This document shows, piece after piece, positions 27,353 to 36,021 of a DNA stretch of 64,000 nucleotides. Numbering within the stretch: the stretch's first letter is position 1; each line of letters begins with the position of its first letter. A model generated the notes under the pieces. That model saw only the letters and a list, made by a program, of their open reading frames with translations, was not told where the DNA came from and did not search any database. The stretch comes from JAIROC01 sp031553535 (lineage in GTDB: Bacteria > Bacteroidota > Bacteroidia > Bacteroidales > WCHB1-69). The DNA is taken from assembly GCA_031553535.1 (NCBI GenBank), contig JAVBLM010000049.1, positions 1-64,000 on the forward strand. Reading direction: 5' to 3'. The position numbers were made by a program, and so were the translations under genes.

Positions 27353-29202
27353 ATAAGATTAAGCTCAAAGAGGTCGCTTACTACTCTAAATTAAGAGGAA
27401 ATATTGAAGAAATAAGTTTAGATAACTATGTAACAACAGACAATCTTCTTCAAAATAAATTAGGAGTTGGGAAAGCTGTTAATCTGCCCCCTAATGGCAT
27501 ATCTTTTCCTAAGTATAGAGAAAATGACATTCTAATTTCAAATATTCGCCCATATTTAAAGAAAATATGGTTTGCAAATCAATCCGGTATATGTTCTACT
27601 GATGTTCTTGTATTAAAAACATATGATAATTACAACGAAAAATTCATATACTACAATCTATTTCAAGACGCTTTTTTTGAACATATGACAAAAGGAGCAA
27701 AAGGAACAAAAATGCCTAGGGGAGATAAAAATCAAATATTAAATTTTGAAATACCAGAATTTTCATTGCAAACGCAACAACGCATAGCTTCCGTTCTTTC
27801 TTCTTTAGATGACAAGATCGAACTTAACAACCGAATCAATGCCGAATTGGAAGAGATGGCCAAAACGCTTTATGATTATTGGTTTGTACAATTCGATTTT
27901 CCCGATGCCAATGGCAAACCCTATAAATCGTCGGGAGGTAAAATGGCGTATAATAAAGAATTGAAACGGGAGATTCCGGAAGGGTGGGAAGTAGTTGAAT
28001 TAGAATCTATATTGACTGAATTTATTAAAGGTATTACTACCGAATATGTAGAAAAAAGTAATTTAATAAATCTAAATCAAAAAGTAAATAAAGGAGCTAA
28101 ATTAGAAAGAGAGTATTTCAAGTATCTAGATGAGTCAAGACCTATTCCAAAAGAAAAATATGCAAAAGAAAAAGATATTCTTATAAATTCTTTAGGGCAA
28201 GGAACATTAGGAAGGGTTCATTTTTTTTGTGATAAAGCAAATAATATTGTAGTAGATCAACACCTTTTTATATTGAGATGCAACGAGAAAATTATGAAGC
28301 CGACATATTTATATCTTCATCTAAGTAGTAATCCTTATCAACGACAGATAGAACGACAAATTACAGGTAGCACAGGGATGTTGATGCTTAACGGCTCTAA
28401 TCTAAAAACATTACAAATCATAAAACCTAAATTTGAATTGCTCAATAAGTTTGAAAGCAAAGTTTTTTATTTGTATAATACAATAGCTCGAAATGAATCT
28501 GAAAACCAACATCTTACTTGTTTTCGCGATTGGTTACTGCCTATGCTGATGAATGGGCAAGTTGGGTTTAAGGAAGATTTTCAAAAACAAACAATTGCAG
28601 TGATTGTTAAGAAATCAACTCAAGAAGGGAATTATCATAAAATACAAAGTGTTTATACTGTTTTATGGGCAAATAATTTAATTGGAGTCCAACAAGGGGA
28701 AATGGCATTAGCCAAAGATTTATATTTGGTTGATAGAATAGCAGGAGTTAATACTGGCTTTGCTTATGCTCAGCATAATTGGGGATCATATGATCCATCT
28801 TTCAAAAAGATAATAACCAACAAACAATATTTTACAAAACATAACTTTCCAGGTAGTAAGGCTTATTACTGTAGTACAAACGATGATGGTTATCTACTTG
28901 CTAAAATACCAGACGATACCAAGCAAAGGGTGAAAGCTACTATTGAGTTATTACATAATAAGATTTTTATAAAATATTTTGGAAAAAAAAAAGCAGAAAT
29001 GAAAGAGTTATATGCAACAGTTTTAATGTGTATAGAAAATACAAAAAGTACGGAGCTACCTGTAATTCGCCAAGCTATGGAAGATTGGAAAACACCTAAA
29101 CAAGATTTTTCGGATAAAGCGGCAAAGTTTTCGGAGCAGTTGACCAAAGAAGCTCTATATATAATATTGGAAGCAGGTTGGGATAAAAAGGTGATAAAAT
29201 AA
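27349..29202 (+). CDS. hsdS: Type I specificity subunit with a C-terminal extension of about 210 residues
   Basis: The 617-residue product has a first target-recognition domain (about residues 1-145), a conserved helical spacer (QQRIASVLSSLDDKIELNNR, about 143-165), a second target-recognition domain (about 210-390) and a second spacer ending FRDWLLPMLMNGQV (about 388-402). An HsdS normally ends here. This one continues for about 213 residues (404-617), with WANNLIGVQQGEMALAKDLY, AQHNWGSYDP and a helical C-terminus ending EALYIILEAGWDKK. I do not recognise this domain; it may be a fused accessory protein. Its stop overlaps the next start (TAATG), so the McrB gene is coupled to it. Confidence 0.87.
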   Translation: MNKIKLKEVAYYSKLRGNIEEISLDNYVTTDNLLQNKLGVGKAVNLPPNGISFPKYRENDILISNIRPYLKKIWFANQSGICSTDVLVLKTYDNYNEKFIYYNLFQDAFFEHMTKGAKGTKMPRGDKNQILNFEIPEFSLQTQQRIASVLSSLDDKIELNNRINAELEEMAKTLYDYWFVQFDFPDANGKPYKSSGGKMAYNKELKREIPEGWEVVELESILTEFIKGITTEYVEKSNLINLNQKVNKGAKLEREYFKYLDESRPIPKEKYAKEKDILINSLGQGTLGRVHFFCDKANNIVVDQHLFILRCNEKIMKPTYLYLHLSSNPYQRQIERQITGSTGMLMLNGSNLKTLQIIKPKFELLNKFESKVFYLYNTIARNESENQHLTCFRDWLLPMLMNGQVGFKEDFQKQTIAVIVKKSTQEGNYHKIQSVYTVLWANNLIGVQQGEMALAKDLYLVDRIAGVNTGFAYAQHNWGSYDPSFKKIITNKQYFTKHNFPGSKAYYCSTNDDGYLLAKIPDDTKQRVKATIELLHNKIFIKYFGKKKAEMKELYATVLMCIENTKSTELPVIRQAMEDWKTPKQDFSDKAAKFSEQLTKEALYIILEAGWDKKVIK

Positions 29203-31232
29203 TGGATTTCTTCACGCAGAAAGATTTAGATATTGTAGTAGAATATGCCGGTCAAGACGTATCAACAAATAAGCATAATGAATTAAAGTCTGTTTATGAA
29301 AAATTAGAATATTTTCTTCAACTTTTACAATTAAAAGGATTTTCATATGAAATAAGAAAAGATCCCCGTAAACAACATGGACGAGGAAAATTTGTTTTTC
29401 AGGACTACCTTTGGTCTAGGGTTTATCCAAAAGAGTTTGTGAAAGATTCTAAAGGAAAATTTGGTTATATTGTGGGAGCAAATGATGGAGTTATAGTATT
29501 TCATATAATGGGGATCAAAGAATTCCAAAATCATGAAGCTTCTTTATTCGCTCATAATAGTTGTTATACAAAAATCAATATAAATGGATTAGATTATGAT
29601 AAACTTGTAGAACGTTTCATTGATTTTGATAAACAATATAGGGAGTTGTATATATCAACAGGAGCTAAATTAGGCATAAAAAAATTTCAAAAATATTTAG
29701 AGAAAAATCGTATGGAAAGCATTGTTAATCTATTGAAAAGCAAAAAACAGATTATTCTTCAAGGAGCTCCTGGTACAGGTAAAACATATTTGGCAAAAAA
29801 AATCGCACATCAACTTGTTGGTAACGGAATTGATAGTATTTCAGCTCAGGATATCAAAAAATATATTTATAAAGGATTGACTATAAATAATTGCTCACAA
29901 AGAGGAACATATATCATAAGAGATATTACTGAAAAGAATGTCATTATTGGTGGGGAAGGTATTGAAGATAAAAATGTTAGTTTTAATAAAATACAAGAAG
30001 CCTATAGCAATACTAAATGGGAAGCAGGAAAGATTACAAATGGATTAGATTCTTATGAGGCTGCAATTGCGAAGTATATTTTCAATAACAATATAGATAA
30101 AGATTCTCGTATAAAATTAGTCCAATTCCACCCATCTTATACATATGAAGATTTTGTAAGAGGTATTGAGGTTAAGACAGAAAACGGGCAGCCAGAATAT
30201 ATAACAAAGAATAAAATTCTAGGAAAATTTGCAGAAGAAGCATTAAAGAATTGGGAGGATTCAAAAAAACAGCCTGACGTTTTATCAAAAGAAAAATGGG
30301 TGGAAAATCACTTGAAAACTTTTAAGGAAGAATTACAAGAGAAACTTGAAAATGGAGAAATTATTGAATTAAAAGAAGGTAATAAACCGACATTAACAGC
30401 AATAGAAGAAGATGCATTTAGATGTAATCGCTATAATAATCCCCAAGACTCAGTTCTTATGAAAGATAAGGATATAATTTATGGATATATTGGATTGTAC
30501 ATGGATAATTCAATATTAAAAATTAAGGATAATCAGAATTTATCAAAATCCGCCCGCAGTGGTATGTATTATTTATATCAAAATCTAATAAATCTATTCA
30601 AAAAATATCTGGAAGATAAAAATATTTCATATACATATTCGAAGATAAATGGGCTGTCTTTAAGCGAAGATAATTATGTAATTATCATTGACGAAATCAA
30701 CAGAGCTAATCTTCCTGCTGTATTAGGAGAGTTAATCTATGCGTTGGAATATCGTGGTGAAAAAGTAGAAAGTATGTATGCAATAGATGGTGATAAGGGA
30801 TTAATCTTACCACCTAATCTTTATATAATCGGTACAATGAATACCGCAGATCGCAGTGTTGGACAGATAGATTATGCAATTCGTCGTCGTTTTGCTTTTG
30901 TTGATATGATTCCAAAATCATTAGCAGGAGAGGTTGATGGCTTTGAAGAAAGATTGTTTAAAAAAGTTTCAGAACTATTTATAAAAGATTATGATGAATA
31001 TACGAGAACTAATAAGATTGTAGCGTCTAATTATATTTCTGATGAATTTCGACCAGAAGATATTTGGATTGGTCATAGTTATTTTATCATGAAAGATAAA
31101 GAAGGGAATGATATCATGGAAATGCGATTAAAATATGAAATTGTTCCGATATTGAAAGAATATGTGAAGGATGGGATTTTTAAGGAGGCAAAGGTTGTTG
31201 AGAAAAAAATAAGTGAATTATTTCCATCATAA
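29202..31232 (+). CDS. McrB-type AAA+ GTPase motor
   Basis: The 676-residue product has an N-terminal recognition-like domain (about residues 15-150) and an McrB AAA+ domain: Walker A (GAPGTGKT, about 188-195), Walker B (VIIIDEINRANLP, about 491-503), the McrB-typical NTADRS (about 546-551) and an arginine-rich sensor (AIRRRFAF, about 557-564). Between Walker A and B there is a large insert (about 250 residues) containing the VQFHPSYTYEDFVRGIE segment characteristic of McrB proteins. McrB translocates or remodels DNA and needs the McrC nuclease. The following gene is only a broken, chimeric remnant of mcrC, so the complex may be inactive or rely on another partner. Confidence 0.9.
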   Translation: MDFFTQKDLDIVVEYAGQDVSTNKHNELKSVYEKLEYFLQLLQLKGFSYEIRKDPRKQHGRGKFVFQDYLWSRVYPKEFVKDSKGKFGYIVGANDGVIVFHIMGIKEFQNHEASLFAHNSCYTKININGLDYDKLVERFIDFDKQYRELYISTGAKLGIKKFQKYLEKNRMESIVNLLKSKKQIILQGAPGTGKTYLAKKIAHQLVGNGIDSISAQDIKKYIYKGLTINNCSQRGTYIIRDITEKNVIIGGEGIEDKNVSFNKIQEAYSNTKWEAGKITNGLDSYEAAIAKYIFNNNIDKDSRIKLVQFHPSYTYEDFVRGIEVKTENGQPEYITKNKILGKFAEEALKNWEDSKKQPDVLSKEKWVENHLKTFKEELQEKLENGEIIELKEGNKPTLTAIEEDAFRCNRYNNPQDSVLMKDKDIIYGYIGLYMDNSILKIKDNQNLSKSARSGMYYLYQNLINLFKKYLEDKNISYTYSKINGLSLSEDNYVIIIDEINRANLPAVLGELIYALEYRGEKVESMYAIDGDKGLILPPNLYIIGTMNTADRSVGQIDYAIRRRFAFVDMIPKSLAGEVDGFEERLFKKVSELFIKDYDEYTRTNKIVASNYISDEFRPEDIWIGHSYFIMKDKEGNDIMEMRLKYEIVPILKEYVKDGIFKEAKVVEKKISELFPS

Positions 31233-31240
31233 ATACTAAT

Positions 31241-32225
31241 ATGATTGTAATATCCGAACAGTACGGTTTTAAATTAGAAAATCGGCGGCTTCTTAATTTG
31301 AAACAAGATTGTCGTGATAAGCTTTCTGAAGATGAATGTTATCAGTATAAAGTAAAACGTAAAAACGACAACAAACTTTGCTATGAAATATATTTTGACA
31401 AAGATGATAATGATTTTCATTTTCAAACTTCTTATTTTATTGGAGTTGATTGGATAATGTCGAAAGATACGATTAACGCTTTTATTAAATGGTTAAGTGA
31501 GAATTTACATGATAAGAAATATCTTATTGTGAGTTGGTTTGGAGGAGAACCATTGCTTGCATTTCCTACAATAAAGGAATTAACAGAAAAAATAATTGTA
31601 CTTTGTAATAAGCATAAATGTGAATATTTTGCGTCAATAACAACAAATGGCTATTATCTTACCGAAGATATTTTTAATTCCTTTCCAAAATTGAAAATAA
31701 AGGATGTTCAAATAACTTTTGATGGAGATAGAAATATACATAATAAGTATAAGTTTGATAAAAATGGTATTGGTTCTTTTGATAGATTGGTAGATAATGT
31801 AGAGAAATATTGTGAAATGTCATCTAACGATTATCCGTTAAAAATACGTGTCAATGTAACAGATGATAATTTTGATTCAATACCGGCTCTATTAGACCGT
31901 TTTTCATCAAATGTAAAAGAAAGTTCATTAATTTTTTTCAGATGGGTCTTCTCTAAGCGAAAAAATAAAATTCAATAATATAGATTATAATGAAATAACA
32001 CCTCTTCCATTTATAGAATCTTATAATGAAGTGTTGCCATTTATTACTAACGTTTACTTAGGAGCAGCTGTCGACAATTTTGAATATTGGGCATCGTATT
32101 TTGAACATCGAAAAAAAAGGATATGTTCAAATTTAAAAAAAGGTAATCAAATACAAAAGGGAAAAGCAGAATGTATTGAGAAAATTAAAATTGAACGTTC
32201 TAGTTGTCCTTATAAAAAAAAGTAG
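31241..32225 (+). pseudogene. Chimeric broken gene: mcrC-like 5' end joined to a radical-SAM/SPASM 3' part, frameshifted
   Basis: The first about 70 residues (MIVISEQYGFKLENRRLL to SYFIGVDW) look like the start of an McrC-type protein, 8 bases behind mcrB, where mcrC is expected. From about 31451 the sequence changes to a radical-SAM peptide-maturase type (MSKDTINAFIKWL, WFGGEPLLAFP, SITTNGYYLT, QITFDGDRNIHNK), entering after the place where the CxxxCxxC cluster motif should be, so that motif is absent. At a T7 run near 31931-31937 one extra T shifts the frame: the first frame stops at 31978 while the second continues DGSSLSEKIKFNNIDYNE to 32225 with a few SPASM-like Cys residues. A deletion joining two genes explains it best. 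It cannot be a working radical-SAM enzyme. Confidence 0.75.
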
Positions 32226-32698
32226 CTTATCTAAAGTTGATTTTAAAAACTTGGAATAATATTCTAATTGTTAACTAGTAAAAACATGTTTTTGAAGTTA
32301 TTTAATGATGACAGCTTTAAATAACTTCTATTACAAAATTATATTCGAATTATGATTCTTAATCAAATTGCATAAAAGAGAATAGTAGATGTGGTATCTT
32401 TTTATTATAATAAACTTTATTATAAAAGCTATATTTACAAGTAAATGTGAATCCATTATTTCATATTGATCTTACTTGTATAGTTTTAGAAATTTGACAA
32501 GTTTAAGATTTAAATAAATATTATATATAGAAAAATTTTTATCGGAAAGTATTAGATGCTATTTCTTGATTTACAGAATTTTATTAAAAATGCCCTTGCA
32601 ATGTGAATAAAATATATTAAATCCAAAAGATAAACTTATATTTCATTACTTTTTTATTAATCCGTTATAGTTTGCTCCCTATTTGCGCCCTGTGGAAT
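32226..32698. other. Gene-free right end of the island
   Basis: About 470 bases of very AT-rich sequence with no gene. It ends with the second copy of the 20-bp end repeat (32671-32690). Confidence 0.6.
32671..32690 (+). repeat. 20-bp direct repeat at island ends, right copy
   Basis: tttgctccctatttgcgccc is identical to 16340-16359 and lies 49 bases from attR. The pairing at both ends supports a recombination role. Confidence 0.7.
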
Positions 32699-32736
32699 AA
32701 AATAAGCCTTAAAATCAAATGATTAAAAGGCTTATC
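32699..32736 (-). terminator. tRNA-Leu terminator supplied by the island
   Basis: An imperfect hairpin (aaaataagcctt ... aaggcttat) directly behind the 3' end of tRNA-Leu on the minus strand. It copies the better hairpin at 16174-16212, so the island appears to have brought a replacement terminator along with the tRNA 3' end. Confidence 0.65.
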
Positions 32737-32738
32737 GA

Positions 32739-32751
32739 GTACCCGAGGCCG
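32739..32751. other. attR: 3' end of tRNA-Leu at the right island end
   Basis: gtacccgaggccg, identical to 16213-16225, forms the 3' acceptor strand of the intact tRNA gene. It marks the right border of the island. Confidence 0.82.
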
Positions 32752-32823
32752 GAATCGAACCGGCACGAGTGTAACCTCATCGGTTTTTGAGACCGACGCG
32801 TCTACCAATTCCGCCACTCGGGC
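32740..32823 (-). tRNA. tRNA-Leu (anticodon CAA)
   Basis: On the minus strand the 84-base gene starts GCCCGAGTGGCGGAATTGG. The acceptor arms GCCCGAG/CTCGGGT pair, the anticodon stem TCGGT/ACCGA encloses a loop with CAA, there is a long variable arm typical of tRNA-Leu, and the T-arm is GGTTCGATTCC. CCA is not encoded. It reads UUG codons. It is the integration site of the island and remains intact. Confidence 0.95.
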
Positions 32824-33027
32824 TTGAATTTTGGAATTGCAAAAGTATGATTTTTTTTTATATGTAATTCGTTTTTCAAATAATTTTTCAAAAATATAAA
32901 GACAGTTGTTTGTTAATCAGAAAAATCCGGTTTATATGTTTATCCTGTTTCATATTGGTGTCCTAAATAATGGATTTTGTTTGAATTTACTATGTAGGAA
33001 AAACATTCCGACCGTTAAAAAAAAGTG

Positions 33028-33035
33028 TAAATTTG
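33028..33035 (+). promoter_or_regulatory. -7 box (TAAATTTG) of recJ
   Basis: TAAATTTG fits TAnnTTTG and lies 20 bases before the ATG at 33055, giving a very short 5' leader. It argues against the TTG at 33049 or longer upstream frames as starts. Confidence 0.55.
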
Positions 33036-33054
33036 CAGACTTTATAAATTGTCT

Positions 33055-34827
33055 ATGCAAAAAAAATGGATGTTATATGCCACATCGGATAAAGATTTGG
33101 TTAATAGATTATCAGAGGAATTACATATCTCTGAATCATTAACCAATTTATTGGTTCAAAGAGGAGTAAAAAGTTACGAAGAGGCACGTTCTTTTTTTAA
33201 ACCTTCCTTACAAAATATCCATGATCCATATTTATTGCAAGATATGGGAAAAAGTGTAGAACGCGTAGAATTGGCAATCAGGAATAAAGAAAAAATACTT
33301 GTTTTTGGGGATTATGATGTGGATGGAACTTCTGCGGTAGCTTTAGTGTATTCTTTTCTTAAAAATCTTACTCAAAACATAGAATATTATGTTCCGGATC
33401 GTTACGAAGAAGGGTATGGAATTTCCGTACAATCGGTAGAATATGCAAAGGAGAATGCTTTTTCTTTAATGATCAGTTTGGACTGTGGGATCAAATGTCA
33501 TAAGGAAATAGATTTGGCAGCGCTATATGGTATCGATGTAATTGTCTGTGATCATCATTTTCCTGATCAGACTTTGCCCAATGCATATGCTATATTAGAT
33601 CCTAAAAGGAAAGATTGTTCTTATCCTTATAAGGAACTGTCAGGTTGTGGTGTCGGTTTTAAATTAGTTCATGCTATTGCACAAAAACGAAATATTCCAT
33701 TTAAGGAGTTGGGACAATATTTCGATTTATTGGTTTTAAGCATTGCTTCGGATGTTGTTCCGATAACAGGCGAGAACAGAGTATTTGCTTATTTTGGTTT
33801 GAAACTAATTAATATGAGGCCGCGTCAAGGGATAGAATCATTACTTGCCTACAGTAAAATTATTCGTAAAGAATACCCAACGTTGCCTCCTCATAATACT
33901 GTTTTTGCCAGGGAAATTACAATCAGTGATTTGGTTTTTTCCGTTGGTCCACGTATTAATGCAGCAGGAAGAATGGATACCGGAAGAAGTTCGGTACATT
34001 TGTTAATAACAAAAAAAGTAGAAAAAATTGCAGAATTGGGAGAGCGGGTTGATATGCACAACAACGAACGCCGTGAATTGGATTTGAAAACAACCAATGA
34101 AGCAATTGATATGGTTTCGACAGAGTTGGATATACAGGCGAAAAAATCTTTGGTAGTGTATAATCCTTTTTGGAGTAAAGGAGTTATTGGAATTGTTGCA
34201 TCCCGTTTGGTAGAATATTTTTATAAGCCTTCTGTTGTATTGACATTATTTAATAACGTAGTGACAGGTTCAGCCCGTTCTGTTAAAAATTTTGATGTTT
34301 ATGTTGCGTTATCGCAATGTCGGGATTTGTTAGAGCATTTTGGGGGACATACATTTGCGGCGGGTTTGTCGCTTAAACCTGAAAATTTGGAAGAATTTGT
34401 AAAAAGATTCGAACAAGTGGTAGCATCAACCATACCGGAAACATCCATGTTCCCTACAATAGATATTGATGAAGAAATACCGATACATGTTGTTAATATG
34501 AATTTCTTCAATATATTGAAAAAATTTGCCCCTTTTGGCCCAGGAAATATGTCACCTATTTTTATGACAAAAAAAGTTATAGATGCCGGTGATGTTCGTA
34601 TCGTGGGACAAAATCATTTGAAATTGTCTCTTTCACAGAGAAACAGCCGGAGTTATCCTATTGAAGCAATTGCATTTGGATTAGGGCAACATTATGAACG
34701 TATCGCTAACGGTGAATCTTTTCATATATGTTATCATATTGATGTCAATGAATGGCAGGGAAGAAGTTATTTGCAACTCGTTATCAAAGATATAAAGTTT
34801 GAGTTTGATTCTTCAGATATTGTATAA
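33055..34827 (+). CDS. recJ: Single-stranded-DNA-specific exonuclease RecJ
   Basis: The product is 590 residues from the ATG at 33055, chosen because it follows the promoter box closely and begins MQKKWMLYATSDKD. DHH-family motifs are present: FGDYDVDGTSAVAL (about residues 84-97), a Asp-rich second motif (SLDCGIKCH), DHH (VCDHHFPD, about 164-171), and the DHHA1 GGHTFAAGL (about 429-437). The C-terminal OB-like domain (about 480-590) is also present. RecJ degrades single-stranded DNA 5' to 3' in recombination and repair. It is convergent with aroQ, with only 9 bases between stops. Confidence 0.95.
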   Translation: MQKKWMLYATSDKDLVNRLSEELHISESLTNLLVQRGVKSYEEARSFFKPSLQNIHDPYLLQDMGKSVERVELAIRNKEKILVFGDYDVDGTSAVALVYSFLKNLTQNIEYYVPDRYEEGYGISVQSVEYAKENAFSLMISLDCGIKCHKEIDLAALYGIDVIVCDHHFPDQTLPNAYAILDPKRKDCSYPYKELSGCGVGFKLVHAIAQKRNIPFKELGQYFDLLVLSIASDVVPITGENRVFAYFGLKLINMRPRQGIESLLAYSKIIRKEYPTLPPHNTVFAREITISDLVFSVGPRINAAGRMDTGRSSVHLLITKKVEKIAELGERVDMHNNERRELDLKTTNEAIDMVSTELDIQAKKSLVVYNPFWSKGVIGIVASRLVEYFYKPSVVLTLFNNVVTGSARSVKNFDVYVALSQCRDLLEHFGGHTFAAGLSLKPENLEEFVKRFEQVVASTIPETSMFPTIDIDEEIPIHVVNMNFFNILKKFAPFGPGNMSPIFMTKKVIDAGDVRIVGQNHLKLSLSQRNSRSYPIEAIAFGLGQHYERIANGESFHICYHIDVNEWQGRSYLQLVIKDIKFEFDSSDIV

Positions 34828-34836
34828 GCAAGAAGT

Positions 34837-35265
34837 TTATCTATTGTTCATGGGTAATAGACTTTCTATCGCAAGCCGGTAAGAGTCTAAACCGAATCCA
34901 CATATATTTCCAATGCAAACTTCCGATAAATATGATTGCTTTCGGTATATTTCCCTTGCAAATATATTTGAAATATGAACTTCAACAACTGGAATAACTA
35001 TCGAACGGATAGCATCGCTTATGGCAATAGAAGTATGAGTATATGCCCCTGCATTTAGAATGATGGCATTATAAATTTTTTCAGCCTGCTGTATACGATC
35101 AATCAATATAAATTCATCATTGGATTGAATATAATCAATAATTATAAACTCATACCTTTTCCGCAAGTTTACAAGAAAATCATCAAAAGACGTGGTTCCA
35201 TATATATGAGATTCCCGATTGCCCAATAGGTTTAAATTTGGACCATTAAGTATCAAGATTTGCAT
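34837..35265 (-). CDS. aroQ: Type II 3-dehydroquinate dehydratase
   Basis: The 142-residue product has the family signatures: LNGPNLNLLGNRE (about residues 5-17, with the catalytic Arg), IYGTTSFDD, NAGAYTHTSIAI (about 72-83) and EVHISNIFARE (about 96-106, catalytic His). It removes water from 3-dehydroquinate in the shikimate pathway, in the cytoplasm. Length is normal. It starts 9 bases after the ftsB-like gene and is probably co-transcribed with it. Confidence 0.95.
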   Translation of the reverse strand: MQILILNGPNLNLLGNRESHIYGTTSFDDFLVNLRKRYEFIIIDYIQSNDEFILIDRIQQAEKIYNAIILNAGAYTHTSIAISDAIRSIVIPVVEVHISNIFAREIYRKQSYLSEVCIGNICGFGLDSYRLAIESLLPMNNR

Positions 35266-35273
35266 AGATAATT

Positions 35274-35570
35274 TTACTTTTCGTTTGTATATACAATCCG
35301 AAAAATATCTTCATTCTCTTTTTTCAAATGATGATGTTTCCTGAAGTATTCTTCTTGCTCTTCTTTGGAATTAATTGAAGATAAGCTATGTTGTGTTTTT
35401 ATACCAACAACAGTTGTTTTATAGTGCCCCAACTCACTCTCCAAATCTTCAATTTCGTTATTTAGTTTTCGATTTTCCAAAATGTTATTGTCACCCAGAA
35501 ATAGGTAAAGAGCAAAAACAATAAGAGTCAGGATATATTTATACTTGATACAAAAATTAATTATTTTCAT
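35274..35570 (-). CDS. FtsB/DivIC-like septum formation protein
   Basis: I start at the ATG at 35570 (98 residues, MKIINFCIKYKYILTLIVFALYLFLG), because a -7 box lies at 35592-35599 and a longer frame would overlap it. The protein has one N-terminal membrane segment (about residues 10-26), a coiled coil (NRKLNNEIEDLESELGHYK, about 33-52) and a short C-terminal part (YFRKHHHLKKENEDIFRIVY), as in FtsB/DivIC proteins that link division proteins at the septum. Size, topology and the KENEDIFRIVY ending fit the Bacteroidota form. Confidence 0.85.
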   Translation of the reverse strand: MKIINFCIKYKYILTLIVFALYLFLGDNNILENRKLNNEIEDLESELGHYKTTVVGIKTQHSLSSINSKEEQEEYFRKHHHLKKENEDIFRIVYTNEK

Positions 35571-35591
35571 GATATAAATGCTTTTTTCTTG

Positions 35592-35599
35592 CAAAGATA
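35592..35599 (-). promoter_or_regulatory. -7 box (TATCTTTG) of the ftsB-like-aroQ operon
   Basis: The minus strand reads TATCTTTG, matching TAnnTTTG, about 22 bases before the ATG at 35570. It decides the start of the ftsB-like gene. Confidence 0.55.
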
Positions 35600-35820
35600 A
35601 TTACTTTTTTTGAGCGCATGCTTTTTTTGTTGAAATGTTATCAAGGATTTGATGTTATTTATTGAATTTTATTCTGATTTGATTATTAGTTTGTTGGTTT
35701 GTTTTTCTATTGATAGAATAAAAATCTTAGATGATATTTTAAGAAATTTAACACAGATATAAAAAAAAAATATACCTTTGCATCCGAAATATCGGAACAG
35801 AAAAATTGTTATGGTATTTG

Positions 35821-35894
35821 GGTCCCTTAGCTCAGGTGGTTAGAGCATCTGACTCATAATCAGAGGGTCCTTGGTTCGAGCCCAAGAGGGACCA
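35821..35894 (+). tRNA. tRNA with CAU anticodon (Met, or Ile after lysidine modification)
   Basis: The 74-base gene has acceptor arms GGTCCCT/AGGGACC, a D-arm TAGCTCAGGTGGTTAGAGC, an anticodon stem CTGA/TCAG around the loop CTCATAA (anticodon CAT), and a T-arm TTGGTTCGAGCCCAA. The absence of C1-A72 mispairing excludes initiator tRNA. The GG-CCCTTAGCTCAG start recalls tRNA-Ile2 but I cannot separate Ile2 from elongator Met by eye. The gap 35600-35820 before it holds its promoter and no gene. Confidence 0.93.
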
Positions 35895-35905
35895 CAAAGA
35901 AAATT

Positions 35906-35937
35906 AAGCACTTGCAATATTATGTAAGTGCTTTTTT
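35906..35937 (+). terminator. tRNA-CAU terminator
   Basis: Stem aagcactt/aagtgctt over a 12-base loop, followed by a T-run, 12 bases behind the tRNA 3' end. Confidence 0.75.
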
Positions 35938-36021
35938 GTTTTTACTTTCTTCTGCTTTTATGGTTTTTGGAGAGATATTGAAGTGAGGAAGTGAACCAAG
36001 AGATAAACCAAAAATGCAACT

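Larger units (their letters stand above)
16213..32751. mobile_element. Integrated genomic island in tRNA-Leu(CAA), defence cargo
   Basis: Direct repeats of the tRNA-Leu 3' end (16213-16225 and 32739-32751) bracket about 16.5 kb, and a tyrosine recombinase gene lies just inside the left end reading inward, the classical layout of a tRNA-integrated island. The interior is visibly more AT-rich than the flanking genes. All recognisable cargo points to defence (RES-like protein, HsdRMS, AlbA/ATPase protein, McrB). I see no relaxase, conjugation or capsid genes, so it is not self-transmissible on this evidence. Confidence 0.85.

Noticed and set aside
31241..31978. Functional radical-SAM enzyme
   Set aside because: The CxxxCxxC cluster motif is absent, the first 70 residues belong to another family and the frame is shifted downstream.
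33049..33142. Earlier starts for recJ and the overlapping frame from 32906
   Set aside because: A -7 box at 33028-33035 and the ATG at 33055 give a consistent start; the 32906 frame crosses the promoter and lacks similarity to anything.
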